Assembly: GCA_002402125.1 (NCBI GenBank)
Contig: NVVG01000012.1
Coordinates: 23,771 to 32,497, forward strand
Reading direction: 5' to 3'
Source: Moraxellaceae bacterium
GTDB lineage: Bacteria; Pseudomonadota; Gammaproteobacteria; Pseudomonadales; Ketobacteraceae
DNA: 8,727 nucleotides
In this document: positions 1 through 6,954 of the stretch, one piece after another
Layout of the letters: every line of letters begins with the position of its first letter
Position numbering within the stretch: position 1 is the stretch's first letter
Program-made: the position numbers and the translations under genes
The notes under the pieces: model-generated
The model's input: only the letters and a program-made list of their open reading frames with translations
The model's database searches: none
What the model was told of the DNA's origin: nothing

Positions 1-275
1 GACATAAGGCCGGATTCAATCACGGCGTGAACGGCCGGTTTTATCTCAGGAATCATATGGACTTTTTTGCCATCAAAGGTGGGCTGGTGGGTATCTACCT
101 TTTGGCGAATCGGTAAAAAGTACTTCTCAGCGACTTTCTTTGCTGTATCGATGGCGGCATCGAAGGTTTCCCTGCTGTGATCGGCGTAGCGCTCACGGCT
201 GGTAAGGCCTTCAGCATCAAATAGCTCATATAACATGAATTCCAGGTCGCGCTGGTTTAATAAAGGTGCAGGCAT
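1..275 (-). CDS. Acyl-CoA dehydrogenase, N-terminal fragment (cut by left edge)
   Basis: An open minus-strand frame of 91 codons runs from an ATG at 275 to the window edge. The protein begins MPAPLLNQRDLEFMLYELFD, which I recognise as the start of a family of long (about 600-residue) FAD-dependent acyl-CoA dehydrogenases common in Gammaproteobacteria. These oxidise an acyl-CoA to the 2-enoyl-CoA in fatty-acid beta-oxidation and pass electrons to ETF. Only the helical N-terminal region is present, so neither the catalytic base nor the FAD site can be seen. The start is supported by GAGGA (minus strand, 287-283) seven bases upstream. The gene is divergent from an XRE regulator, with a 168-bp shared promoter region containing three tandem 10-bp repeats, so control by that regulator is likely but inferred. 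The chain length of the substrate cannot be judged. Confidence 0.85.
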   Translation of the reverse strand, partial: MPAPLLNQRDLEFMLYELFDAEGLTSRERYADHSRETFDAAIDTAKKVAEKYFLPIRQKVDTHQPTFDGKKVHMIPEIKPAVHAVIESGLM

Positions 276-380
276 CGTAGTGTCCTCATTTATCTGCGGT
301 TTGCTGTGTTATCCTATTGTCCCGTTACCAGGTGCAGACTACCATGACTTACCAAGTCCGGTATCAAGTGCAGCGCTCAA

Positions 381-410
381 AATGGTACTAAACGGTACTA
401 AACGGTACTA
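381..410. promoter_or_regulatory. Three tandem 10-bp repeats, candidate operator
   Basis: Three consecutive copies of the decamer AAYGGTACTA occupy 381-390, 391-400 and 401-410; the second and third are identical and the first differs by one base. Each unit contains the palindrome GTAC, so GTAC recurs exactly once per helical turn on one face of the DNA. The array lies in the divergent promoter region and ends 33 bp before the regulator's start codon. Its third copy falls about where the -35 of a possible TTTAAA -10 element (421-426) would be, and no good -35 hexamer is present there. I infer an operator for the adjacent XRE regulator; binding is not shown. Confidence 0.55.
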
Positions 411-443
411 CGTTGTTGATTTTAAATAGGGTGATAGCACGAA

Positions 444-1286
444 ATGTCCAATGATCAGCCAAATGTGGACGCATCTCTGCCGTTTGGGCGTTTGTTGAGG
501 TTTTGGCGGGGAGTTCATCGGGTCAGCCAAGAGGAGCTCGCTTCACGCTTAAATTCGGCTAGCCGCCACATCAGCCGATTAGAAAATGGTAAAGCCTATC
601 CTGGTAAAGACATGGTAGTGAATATTGCTAAGGTATTGACGTTAGGTGAGCGTGATACCAATCACCTTCTATATTCTGCAGGTTATACCCCCATCCAGAA
701 GAAAATAGACTTCCATGCACCGGAGTTAAAGTGGTTACGTAAAGCGATGACGCTCACGCTACGGGCATTGGATCCTTTTCCAACGACGCTGATGGATAGC
801 TCAACCAATATTTTAATGGTGAACAAGGGCTGGGTTGGTTTATTCCAGGAAGGCATGGCTTCGGAAGAGGGTGTCGGAATTACTAACCACTTCGATTTTC
901 TGTTTCGTCAAATGGGCGCATCCCAGGAGTTTGAGAATACCATCTCGCTGATTCTCATGTCGTTACAGCAGACAGTTTTGTTGACCGGTGATAGTGAGCG
1001 TAAAGAGACCCTTGAACAGCTTTTGTCGTCCCCTTTTGTGCCAACGGATTGGAAGCAGCGAGCGGCAAAACTAGAGCCCATGACCAGTTATCGTGTGCAA
1101 GCAAAATTTAATGGCAAACAGACCACCTTCTTCAGTGTGAGTCAGACGGTAGGAGCGTTGGGACCGAATAATGCCTTTGTCTCTGAGCCCAACCTCACTG
1201 TGACAACGTTCTATCCAGAAGACGAGGGATTGGATTTGTCTTTTCTTGTAGCCGGCGAATTAACACACCCTTTGCTATTCTATTGA
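444..1286 (+). CDS. XRE-family regulator with MmyB-like (MltR) ligand-binding domain
   Basis: This 280-residue protein has two parts. Residues about 14-66 form a Cro/C1-type helix-turn-helix, with the turn and recognition helix around SQEELASRLNSASRHISRLE (28-47). Residues about 93-275 match the layout of the MmyB-like/MltR ligand domain, including the segment DPFPTTLMDSSTNILMVNKG (110-129), where family members have a similar run of proline, a beta strand and Asn before an aromatic residue. The length is typical of the family. A solved homologue from Chloroflexus had a fatty acid bound in this PAS-like domain, as I recall, so an acyl or fatty-acid effector is plausible next to an acyl-CoA dehydrogenase. 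The ATG at 444 has only a weak AGGGTG ribosome site ten bases upstream. A co-directional alpha/beta-hydrolase follows after 85 bp. The ligand and the direction of regulation are unknown. Confidence 0.85.
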   Translation: MSNDQPNVDASLPFGRLLRFWRGVHRVSQEELASRLNSASRHISRLENGKAYPGKDMVVNIAKVLTLGERDTNHLLYSAGYTPIQKKIDFHAPELKWLRKAMTLTLRALDPFPTTLMDSSTNILMVNKGWVGLFQEGMASEEGVGITNHFDFLFRQMGASQEFENTISLILMSLQQTVLLTGDSERKETLEQLLSSPFVPTDWKQRAAKLEPMTSYRVQAKFNGKQTTFFSVSQTVGALGPNNAFVSEPNLTVTTFYPEDEGLDLSFLVAGELTHPLLFY

Positions 1287-1371
1287 CCGAACTATTTGTG
1301 CTTACGCACATGTCGAGCTCTACTAAACTTTACCCTAGGCCTCTTATTTATCGAGCGGGAGTAGCGACGCT

Positions 1372-2301
1372 TTGGGTGATATGAAACAACACATAAATCA
1401 ATACGCAAAAAATATCGGTTCTGCGTTTAGCTATGATGATTTCGTTCACACAAAATTAGCCACAGGTGGGCCGACCTTGCAGGTTCATAGCAAGGCTCAA
1501 TTCAAGGCTCAGCGCAAGGAAGTTGCGTCATCCAATAAAACGGTAGTTGTTGTCCCGGGTACAGCAGTTTATGGCCTATTCTATATTGCCTTATGCGAGC
1601 AATTATATCAGTTGGGTTTGAATGTGGTTACGTTTGACCCAAGAGGGCACGGGGAAAGTGATGGTGCGCGCGGTTGTTATACCATTGCAGAATTGGTTGA
1701 GGACACTATAGCCGTCATTAGCTTTGCTATAGAACAGTATGGACCAGAAGTATATTTGGCTGGGTCTAGCCAAGGAGGCATTGTTGCCTACTATACGGCA
1801 GCGAAGGATGATCGATTGAAGGGCGTGGTGTGCAAGAATATTGCAGATCTTTCTGAAGCAGAAACGCGAGACCTTTCTAGGTTCCCGTGGCTAAGTCGGC
1901 TGTCTTTTCCGTTTTTGAAACTCGGTGCAATGTTTTTCCCAAAGCTGCAATTGCCGATAGGAGTGTATCTAAATCTGCAAAAGGAGAAAATGACCTATTA
2001 CGGTTGCTTTGGGGATTATTTAAAGAAGGACCCGTGGGCGTTAAAGTCTATTTCTATAAGAACGTTATATTCACTCTCCGGCGAGAAGCCCAACAAAAGT
2101 TTTGCTGATTTTACTCTGCCAATTCTATTGCTGCAGCCCTTGTCAGATGAGCTGTTTTCAGCAAGGTTTACCCACAAAATATTTTGTCAGTTAGGTTCGG
2201 ACCATAAGCGAATTGAAGTGATAAAGGGCAGGCATCTTGTATTTGTTGAAAGTGCGGAAGATGTTGCGGCTATTATTGGACGCTGGATATCCTCACTGTA
2301 A
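1372..2301 (+). CDS. Alpha/beta-hydrolase (serine hydrolase, lipase/esterase-like)
   Basis: This 309-residue cytoplasmic-looking protein carries the signatures of the serine alpha/beta-hydrolase fold. An oxyanion-hole strand reads VVVVPGTAVYG (58-68) and is followed by FDPRGHGES (88-96). The nucleophile elbow GSSQGG (131-136) puts the catalytic serine at 133. The likely acid is D259 in PLSDELF and the likely histidine is H288 in KGRHLVF. The pattern resembles the serine aminopeptidase S33/monoacylglycerol-lipase branch, so an acyl ester or thioester substrate is plausible but unproven. The start is uncertain. TTG at 1372 has GGGAG ten bases upstream, whereas ATG at 1381 (306 residues) lacks a well-spaced ribosome site. 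It follows the XRE regulator on the same strand with no obvious terminator between, so the two may be co-transcribed. The gene looks more AT-rich than its neighbours by eye. It ends one base before the stop of a convergent gene. Confidence 0.85.
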   Translation: MGDMKQHINQYAKNIGSAFSYDDFVHTKLATGGPTLQVHSKAQFKAQRKEVASSNKTVVVVPGTAVYGLFYIALCEQLYQLGLNVVTFDPRGHGESDGARGCYTIAELVEDTIAVISFAIEQYGPEVYLAGSSQGGIVAYYTAAKDDRLKGVVCKNIADLSEAETRDLSRFPWLSRLSFPFLKLGAMFFPKLQLPIGVYLNLQKEKMTYYGCFGDYLKKDPWALKSISIRTLYSLSGEKPNKSFADFTLPILLLQPLSDELFSARFTHKIFCQLGSDHKRIEVIKGRHLVFVESAEDVAAIIGRWISSL

Positions 2302-2302
2302 C

Positions 2303-2755
2303 TTACCAGTGTAGATTAAAGCCAAGTACACCGTCTTTAGTGAAGTCGTCGAAGAGAGTTTGTGGCGATTGCGAGCATTTTTTCTTAATTGCGGCACTGA
2401 AGTCCATGCCGCGTATGTGAGGTGTATCAACCAGGTAGGTACTTCTTTTTAGATTTATACCCACACTTTTGTACGAGGCTACGATTGAAAACTGGTCCGT
2501 GTTGGTGGTGTTTCTAGCTGCGGAGAGTGTTAGGGAAATCAGCGGGATGGAAAAGGAATCGGTAAGGTAGTCAATTTGCTCTGGAGGTGCATACTGAGGG
2601 TCTTGCAGTATTGATAATTGTTCATTAGTTAGCTGGTATTCAGCATACTCATCGGATTGAGCGTTAGCAGTTGCAGTACAGGCGCAGATAGAGAGTAGCG
2701 CAGCCGCTTTGGGTAGCGCGCTCCAACGGGATGCTTTTTTATTGCTGTTAATCAT
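2303..2755 (-). CDS. Small exported protein of unknown function
   Basis: I do not recognise this 150-residue protein. Its N-terminus is a convincing Sec signal peptide: a basic stretch (KKASR, 6-10), a hydrophobic alanine/leucine core (about 17-28) and a probable cleavage site after TANA (A32), leaving a mature protein of about 118 residues. Two cysteines sit in the signal core (C24, C26), but neither is in a standard lipobox, so a lipoprotein is less likely. The mature part starts acidic and Gln-rich, then has alternating hydrophobic segments (69-80, 88-101) that could be beta strands, and a single cysteine (C127). The ATG at 2755 has a weak GAG-type ribosome site. It is convergent with the hydrolase, its stop lying one base beyond. 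The genuine signal peptide argues that it is real. Confidence 0.6.
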   Translation of the reverse strand: MINSNKKASRWSALPKAAALLSICACTATANAQSDEYAEYQLTNEQLSILQDPQYAPPEQIDYLTDSFSIPLISLTLSAARNTTNTDQFSIVASYKSVGINLKRSTYLVDTPHIRGMDFSAAIKKKCSQSPQTLFDDFTKDGVLGFNLHW

Positions 2756-2908
2756 ATCTGCTCACGCTGTTATTATTTAGTATTATTGTCTTCGTGACGG
2801 CATTTTGTCGCTTCTGAGGCGAATGATGCGTCAAGAACGTGTTGTATGATTAATATACTAGCGGTTGTTTTTTGAACTTACAGTGACAGTTTGTAATTGT
2901 GTGTTACC

Positions 2909-2966
2909 GGTCAAAATAATCAATATTCACAAAATTTCTGGCATGTGTTTTGCGTTATTTTTGACC
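2909..2966. repeat. Inverted repeat framing the sigma-54-like promoter
   Basis: The left arm GGTCAAAATAA (2909-2919) is the reverse complement of the right arm TTATTTTTGACC (2955-2966), apart from one extra A/T in the right arm. The 35-bp interval contains the -24/-12 element, and the right arm would cover the predicted transcription start. This could be a pair of protein-binding sites. AT-rich arms make chance a real alternative. Confidence 0.4.
2939..2954 (+). promoter_or_regulatory. Candidate sigma-54 (-24/-12) promoter
   Basis: The sequence TGGCATG, then four bases, then TTGCG fits the RpoN consensus TGGCACG-N4-TTGCW. The invariant GG (2940-2941) and GC (2952-2953) are exactly ten bases apart. 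The mismatches are C to T in the -24 block and the final weak base. It reads toward the universal stress protein gene and would start transcription near 2965, giving a leader of about 218 bases. Sigma-54 promoters need an enhancer-binding activator, and no such gene is in the window. The match is visible; its use is inferred. Confidence 0.5.
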
Positions 2967-3182
2967 ATATTTTTTCAAAACTTCTAGTTATTTTGGTTGG
3001 TGGATTCATAACTGATTAATCCAAATATGAAAGACTGTGTTTTGATGTCTTCTCTAAGAGATTGAATTAATTATAAATAACTTTTTAGTCTATATAGGCT
3101 GCTTAATCTGCACGCAAATATCCCTACCAGTGCTATGCTCAAATTATGAACAAGAAGTTAGTTACAAAAAAGTGATCGAATT

Positions 3183-3719
3183 ATGGTCGAAACTGAAGAC
3201 AGCATGATTAATACCATCCTTTACGCAACAGACTTTGGTCTGTTCGGCCCTTATGTGCTTGAGCATGTTAGTGACCTTGCAAGGAATCATAATGCTAAGG
3301 TTTATGTTCTACACGTTATTGAGCCGTTGGGGATGTTTGCTGACGCGGTGTTGGAATCCTTTGTACCTGAAGATTCTAAAGAGAACCTTAGAGAGCACGG
3401 TTTGAATGAAGTGATGACAGCGATTCGAGCCAAAGTCAGGACGGTGTTTGATCAGGATATGGAGGGCTGTGAGGGGGCAAAGGAATGGCTAAAAGACATT
3501 CATGTTATTGGTGGTAACCCTGCAGAAGTTATACTAACTGACGCTGAGGCCATCAATGCAGACCTCATTGTTATGGGTAGTCATGGCGGGACAAGTGATG
3601 TCACCACGCCTATTGGGTCCGTTGCTGCTAAGGTGCTGCAGCTATCCCCAATTCCTGTTTACTTGATTCCTACCTCAACCAACCGCGGTAATAACTATAC
3701 GACGGTAGGTGGGCTTTAA
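3183..3719 (+). CDS. Universal stress protein (UspA family), ATP-binding type
   Basis: This is a single-domain Usp of 178 residues. It opens the typical way, INTILYATDF (9-18), and continues with AKVYVLHVIEP (38-48). It ends with the nucleotide-binding signature: LIVMGSHGG followed by nine residues after G135 and then G145-S146, which fits G-2x-G-9x-G(S/T) exactly. That marks the ATP-binding subgroup rather than the UspA-like subgroup that does not bind ATP. Such proteins act as cytoplasmic dimers in survival of starvation, redox stress or low oxygen; the specific role here is unknown. The start is ambiguous. ATG 3183 adds seven residues to the family's usual beginning, which would be ATG 3204 (171 residues), and neither has a strong ribosome site. 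Residues 163-178 form an extra polar tail. The upstream region carries a sigma-54-like promoter, and tauE is convergent. Confidence 0.9.
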   Translation: MVETEDSMINTILYATDFGLFGPYVLEHVSDLARNHNAKVYVLHVIEPLGMFADAVLESFVPEDSKENLREHGLNEVMTAIRAKVRTVFDQDMEGCEGAKEWLKDIHVIGGNPAEVILTDAEAINADLIVMGSHGGTSDVTTPIGSVAAKVLQLSPIPVYLIPTSTNRGNNYTTVGGL

Positions 3720-3748
3720 TTGTATTGCTAGTCACAGGTCTTTGAACA

Positions 3749-4534
3749 CTAAAAGAACGCGTATTTTACCCCCAGAGCCAGTAATGTACTTGCCAGGATA
3801 GGCTGCATAAGATTCTCTGGCATGCGAGTGCCTAGTTTGGTACCGACATATATCGCTGGCAAGGAGCCAATAAGTAATGACCCTAATAAATAGAAATCCA
3901 CGTTGCCTAAATAGAGATGACCAAGCCCGGCCACTAAGGTCAGTGGAACGGCGTGCGCCAGGTCGGTACCGATGATGCTTATTGCCGACATTCGTGGATA
4001 GATAATCAGTAACACAGCGGCGCCAAATGCCCCCGCGCCAACCGAGGAAAGGGTAACTAAAACACCTAATGCCACACCCATCACCCAGGTGATTGCCGTT
4101 GCATGCTTCTGAACCGTCTTTAAAGCTTCGGAATCGTCTTTGGCTTTTGAGCGATTAACCAGCTGCGATTTAAAAAGCAGTACCAAGGCGGTCAAAATGA
4201 GCATGAATCCTAAGCTAGTAGTGAGTATTTCACCATATTGCTCGCTATCTGTGAAAATGCTGTTTAAAAAGTAGATGGTAACAAGTGACGCAGGGATGCT
4301 GCCACAGAAGAGGGTGATGACTATCTTCCAGCGTATGGTACCTTGGCGTTTATGTAGAAATACGCCGCCAGATTTGGTGATTGAGGCGTAAAGCAAGTCC
4401 GTTCCGACAGCAATCTGCGGCGGAAAACCAAATAACAGTAAGATGGGAGTCATTAAAGACCCGCCGCCGACGCCGGTTAGGCCAACGGCAAAACCCACTG
4501 CGGCACCCGCGATAATGTAAAACAGTATATCCAT
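3749..4534 (-). CDS. TauE/SafE (TSUP) family membrane exporter, probable sulfite or sulfonate efflux
   Basis: This 261-residue hydrophobic protein belongs to the TauE/SafE/YfcA family (TSUP). It shows the family's two-fold repeat. The first half has GFAVGLTGVGGGSLMTPILL (14-33), with the glycine-rich motif after the first membrane segment, then VGTDLLYASITKSGG (43-57). The second half repeats this as VLVTLSSVGAGAFGAAVL (158-175) and IGTDLAHAVPLTLVAG (188-203). I count about eight hydrophobic segments, with a charged loop at roughly 127-145 between the halves. Family members move sulfite, sulfoacetate, taurine-related anions or other small organic acids across the inner membrane. The position divergent from cysB favours a sulfur anion, but this is inferred from context. 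The ATG at 4534 has no clear Shine-Dalgarno sequence. The gene is convergent with usp, with a 29-bp gap and no visible terminator. Confidence 0.85.
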   Translation of the reverse strand: MDILFYIIAGAAVGFAVGLTGVGGGSLMTPILLLFGFPPQIAVGTDLLYASITKSGGVFLHKRQGTIRWKIVITLFCGSIPASLVTIYFLNSIFTDSEQYGEILTTSLGFMLILTALVLLFKSQLVNRSKAKDDSEALKTVQKHATAITWVMGVALGVLVTLSSVGAGAFGAAVLLIIYPRMSAISIIGTDLAHAVPLTLVAGLGHLYLGNVDFYLLGSLLIGSLPAIYVGTKLGTRMPENLMQPILASTLLALGVKYAFF

Positions 4535-4600
4535 TAGTCAATTTACTACTTAAGAAAGAAATTTTTAAAAACAAACTGCATGAGGTTGGTAAATCTAAAC

Positions 4601-4617
4601 ATTCTGGCCTATTCTGG
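4601..4617. promoter_or_regulatory. Tandem ATTCTGG motif in the tauE-cysB divergent promoter
   Basis: ATTCTGG occurs at 4601-4607 and again at 4611-4617, a 10-bp period. It lies in the 146-bp region between the divergent tauE and cysB starts, 64 bp before the cysB ATG and upstream of an AT-rich segment (TATATAAC near 4640) that could serve as a -10. CysB autoregulates in enterobacteria, so this may be a binding site, but CysB sites are too degenerate to call by eye. Confidence 0.3.
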
Positions 4618-4632
4618 AAAGTAATATTTTAG

Positions 4633-5652
<1,020 letters not shown>

Positions 5653-5657
5653 TTGCA

Positions 5658-5718
5658 ATAAAAAAGCAGACATAAAAAAGAGGGCTCTTGGCCCTCTTTT
5701 TTATGTCTGCTTTTTTAT
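5658..5718. terminator. Nested bidirectional terminator with a perfect 28-bp stem
   Basis: The arms 5658-5685 and 5691-5718 are perfectly complementary over 28 bp, with a 5-base loop (TCTTG). The structure is two terminators in one. The inner stem GAGGGC/GCCCTC is flanked by A6 and T6, and an outer stem (AGCAGACAT/ATGTCTGCT) is flanked by a second A6/T6 pair. Because it is symmetrical, each strand reads hairpin then T-run, twice. It sits between the convergent cysB and thioredoxin-like gene, starting five bases after the cysB stop and ending 27 bases before the other gene's stop. Confidence 0.92.
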
Positions 5719-5745
5719 GCCCGCGTCTAAGTTTGCTGGAACAGC

Positions 5746-6081
5746 TTAAAGAAAATCTAGATCTGGGTTGTTATCGAGAATCTCTTTCAGCTCGTCTTTC
5801 TCTTCTGTCTTCTGATCTAAAACTTCCTTCACAAACTTGAAATAGACGGTGTATATGTCCACCTTGCCGTCATCGCGTTCAACAACAAAGAAGGGCGCAC
5901 GGTTTACCTTGTGCTCATCCGCTAATATCATGCCTGCGCTGGTTGGGTCCCTTTCATCAGCAATCAGCACTTCATCGATTCTTGCCATCTGCCCAGAATC
6001 TTCCAGGCGACTGATTACATCACCGCATTTTTTACAGGGTGAGCCGTCGGCCAAGATTTTCTTTACTAGGGTGATTTTCAT
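5746..6081 (-). CDS. Thioredoxin/glutaredoxin-fold protein with CKKC, downstream of cysH
   Basis: This 111-residue cytoplasmic protein has a thioredoxin-like layout. Strand MKITLVKKIL (1-10) leads to a redox motif C16-K-K-C19 at the start of a helix, then strand DEVLIADE (36-43), then RAPFFVVERDDG (61-72), where P63 is the likely cis-proline facing the active site. The tail (90-111) is acidic. The dithiol plus cis-proline suggest a working disulfide reductase rather than a structural relative. It lies 69 bp downstream of cysH on the same strand, and APS reductase is recycled by thioredoxin or glutaredoxin, so it may be a dedicated electron donor; that is inference. I recall a small gene in the same place in Pseudomonas (between cysB and cysH). 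AGGAGG (6093-6088), six bases ahead, fixes the ATG at 6081; a TTG one codon further upstream is less likely. Confidence 0.8.
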   Translation of the reverse strand: MKITLVKKILADGSPCKKCGDVISRLEDSGQMARIDEVLIADERDPTSAGMILADEHKVNRAPFFVVERDDGKVDIYTVYFKFVKEVLDQKTEEKDELKEILDNNPDLDFL

Positions 6082-6150
6082 CAAACACCTCCTAATTTAC
6101 AATACACAAATGGCTAAAACCCGTTACGCAAGCAACCCATATGGCATGGT

Positions 6151-6870
6151 TTACTTGGAACTGTGAAGCCCGCATTCTTTTTTCGTCGCTTCTTCCCACC
6201 ACCAGCGGCCTTCACGTTCATGCTGGTTGGGTAGGACAGGGCGAGTACAAGGTTCGCAACCAATGCTGGTAAAACCCTGCTCGTGAAGCTTGTTGTAGGG
6301 TACGTCATTGCTACGAATGTATTCCCAGACTTGCTCGGAGCTCCATGAAGCCAGCGGGTTAAACTTGATAAGCTGGTTTGTTTCTGTAGAGAACGCGCCG
6401 TCGACCTGAATCACCGGGATATCAGCCCGAGTGCCAGGGCTTTGATCTTTACGTAGACCAGTGACCCATCCACCTAACGTGCTTAGCTTTTTGCGTAAGG
6501 GGCCAACCTTGCGGATGACGCAACATTCTTTGTGGTCGTCTTTGTAAAAGCTAAATAGGCCTTTTTCATCAACCAATTTCTGCACGGCTGCAGCGTCAGG
6601 GAAAGTTGTCTCAATAGCGACGCCGTATTTTTCCCGTACCTTCTCAAGAAATTGGTAGGTCTCAGGGTGTAGGCGTCCGGTATCTAAGGTGAATACACGA
6701 AATGGCTTGCCCAGTTTAGATGCCATGTCCACGAGCACTACGTCTTCTGCACCACTAAAAGAGATGGCTAGATTATCAACCTTATCCAGCGCTGCGGCTA
6801 AGATATCCTGGGGTGTTTGGGTTGATAATTCATCGTTTAGGGTTTGAATTTCTTCTGCTGTAAATGTCAT
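6151..6870 (-). CDS. cysH: Assimilatory APS reductase, [4Fe-4S] type (CysH)
   Basis: Reduces adenylyl sulfate (APS) to sulfite and AMP using thioredoxin or glutaredoxin, the committed reductive step of sulfate assimilation. The 239-residue protein has the nucleotide-binding loop [12 protein letters not shown] (37-48), [12 protein letters not shown] (61-72), the iron-sulfur cysteines C116-C117 ([11 protein letters not shown]) and C205/C208 (GCEPC), and the catalytic C233 in the C-terminal ECGLH. The intervals C116 to C205 (89) and C208 to C233 (25) equal those I recall for P. aeruginosa APS reductase (C139-C228, C231-C256). Enterobacterial PAPS reductases lack the four cluster cysteines, so APS is the expected substrate although databases often name the family PAPS reductase. 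AGGAG at 6880-6876, five bases before ATG 6870, sets the start; an in-frame ATG at 6885 overlaps this site and is unlikely. Probably an operon with the downstream thioredoxin-like gene and activated by CysB. Confidence 0.95.
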   Translation of the reverse strand: MTFTAEEIQTLNDELSTQTPQDILAAALDKVDNLAISFSGAEDVVLVDMASKLGKPFRVFTLDTGRLHPETYQFLEKVREKYGVAIETTFPDAAAVQKLVDEKGLFSFYKDDHKECCVIRKVGPLRKKLSTLGGWVTGLRKDQSPGTRADIPVIQVDGAFSTETNQLIKFNPLASWSSEQVWEYIRSNDVPYNKLHEQGFTSIGCEPCTRPVLPNQHEREGRWWWEEATKKECGLHSSK

Positions 6871-6896
6871 TTGTGCTCCTCTCATGACACGAATTA

Positions 6897-6909
6897 GGGG
6901 CTTTGCCCC
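6897..6909 (-). promoter_or_regulatory. GC-rich hairpin in the cysH leader
   Basis: GGGGC and GCCCC form a perfect 5-bp stem around a 3-base loop, 26 bp upstream of the cysH ATG and 16 bp upstream of its ribosome site. In the mRNA it would be a tight hairpin without a following U-run, so it is not a terminator. It may protect the 5' end or tune translation; it could also be chance. Confidence 0.35.
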
Positions 6910-6954
6910 CTGATGTCTACTTTATGATCGTCTTGGCTAGCGTAATTGGGCGCT

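Larger units (their letters stand above)
2756..3182. other. 427-bp AT-rich intergenic region between divergent genes
   Basis: No credible gene lies here. The stretch separates the exported-protein gene (minus strand) from the universal stress protein gene (plus strand) and must hold promoters for both. What can be seen is a sigma-54-like promoter (2939-2954) framed by an inverted repeat (2909-2966), both listed separately. No convincing sigma-70 pair was found for either gene. Long A/T runs are frequent, so curvature or nucleoid-protein binding is possible. Confidence 0.6.

Noticed and set aside
235..429. 64-codon plus-strand frame with a hydrophobic N-terminus (signal-like)
   Set aside because: It overlaps the acyl-CoA dehydrogenase start on the other strand, crosses the tandem operator repeats (giving its repetitive C-terminus) and has no ribosome site.
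1297..1310. Hairpin TGTGC-TTAC-GCACA after the XRE regulator
   Set aside because: Only five base pairs and no T-run follows, so it is not a convincing terminator.
1887..2108. 73-codon plus-strand frame inside the hydrolase
   Set aside because: It lies wholly within a gene with clear catalytic motifs, in another frame, and resembles no protein I know.
2294..2311. CACTG/CAGTG inverted repeat at the hydrolase and exported-protein stops
   Set aside because: A five-pair stem with an 8-base loop and no T-run on either strand is too weak to call a terminator.
3146..3175. Nine-codon mini-ORF (MNKKLVTKK) just before usp, as a leader peptide
   Set aside because: No ribosome site, no run of one regulatory amino acid and no attenuator hairpin; expected by chance in AT-rich DNA.
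4350..4574. 74-codon minus-strand frame across the tauE start
   Set aside because: A frame-shifted shadow of the tauE N-terminus, arginine-rich as out-of-frame reading often is.
5849..6308. Frames overlapping the thioredoxin-like gene and the 3' end of cysH
   Set aside because: Shadows of better supported genes with strong ribosome sites and recognised active-site residues.
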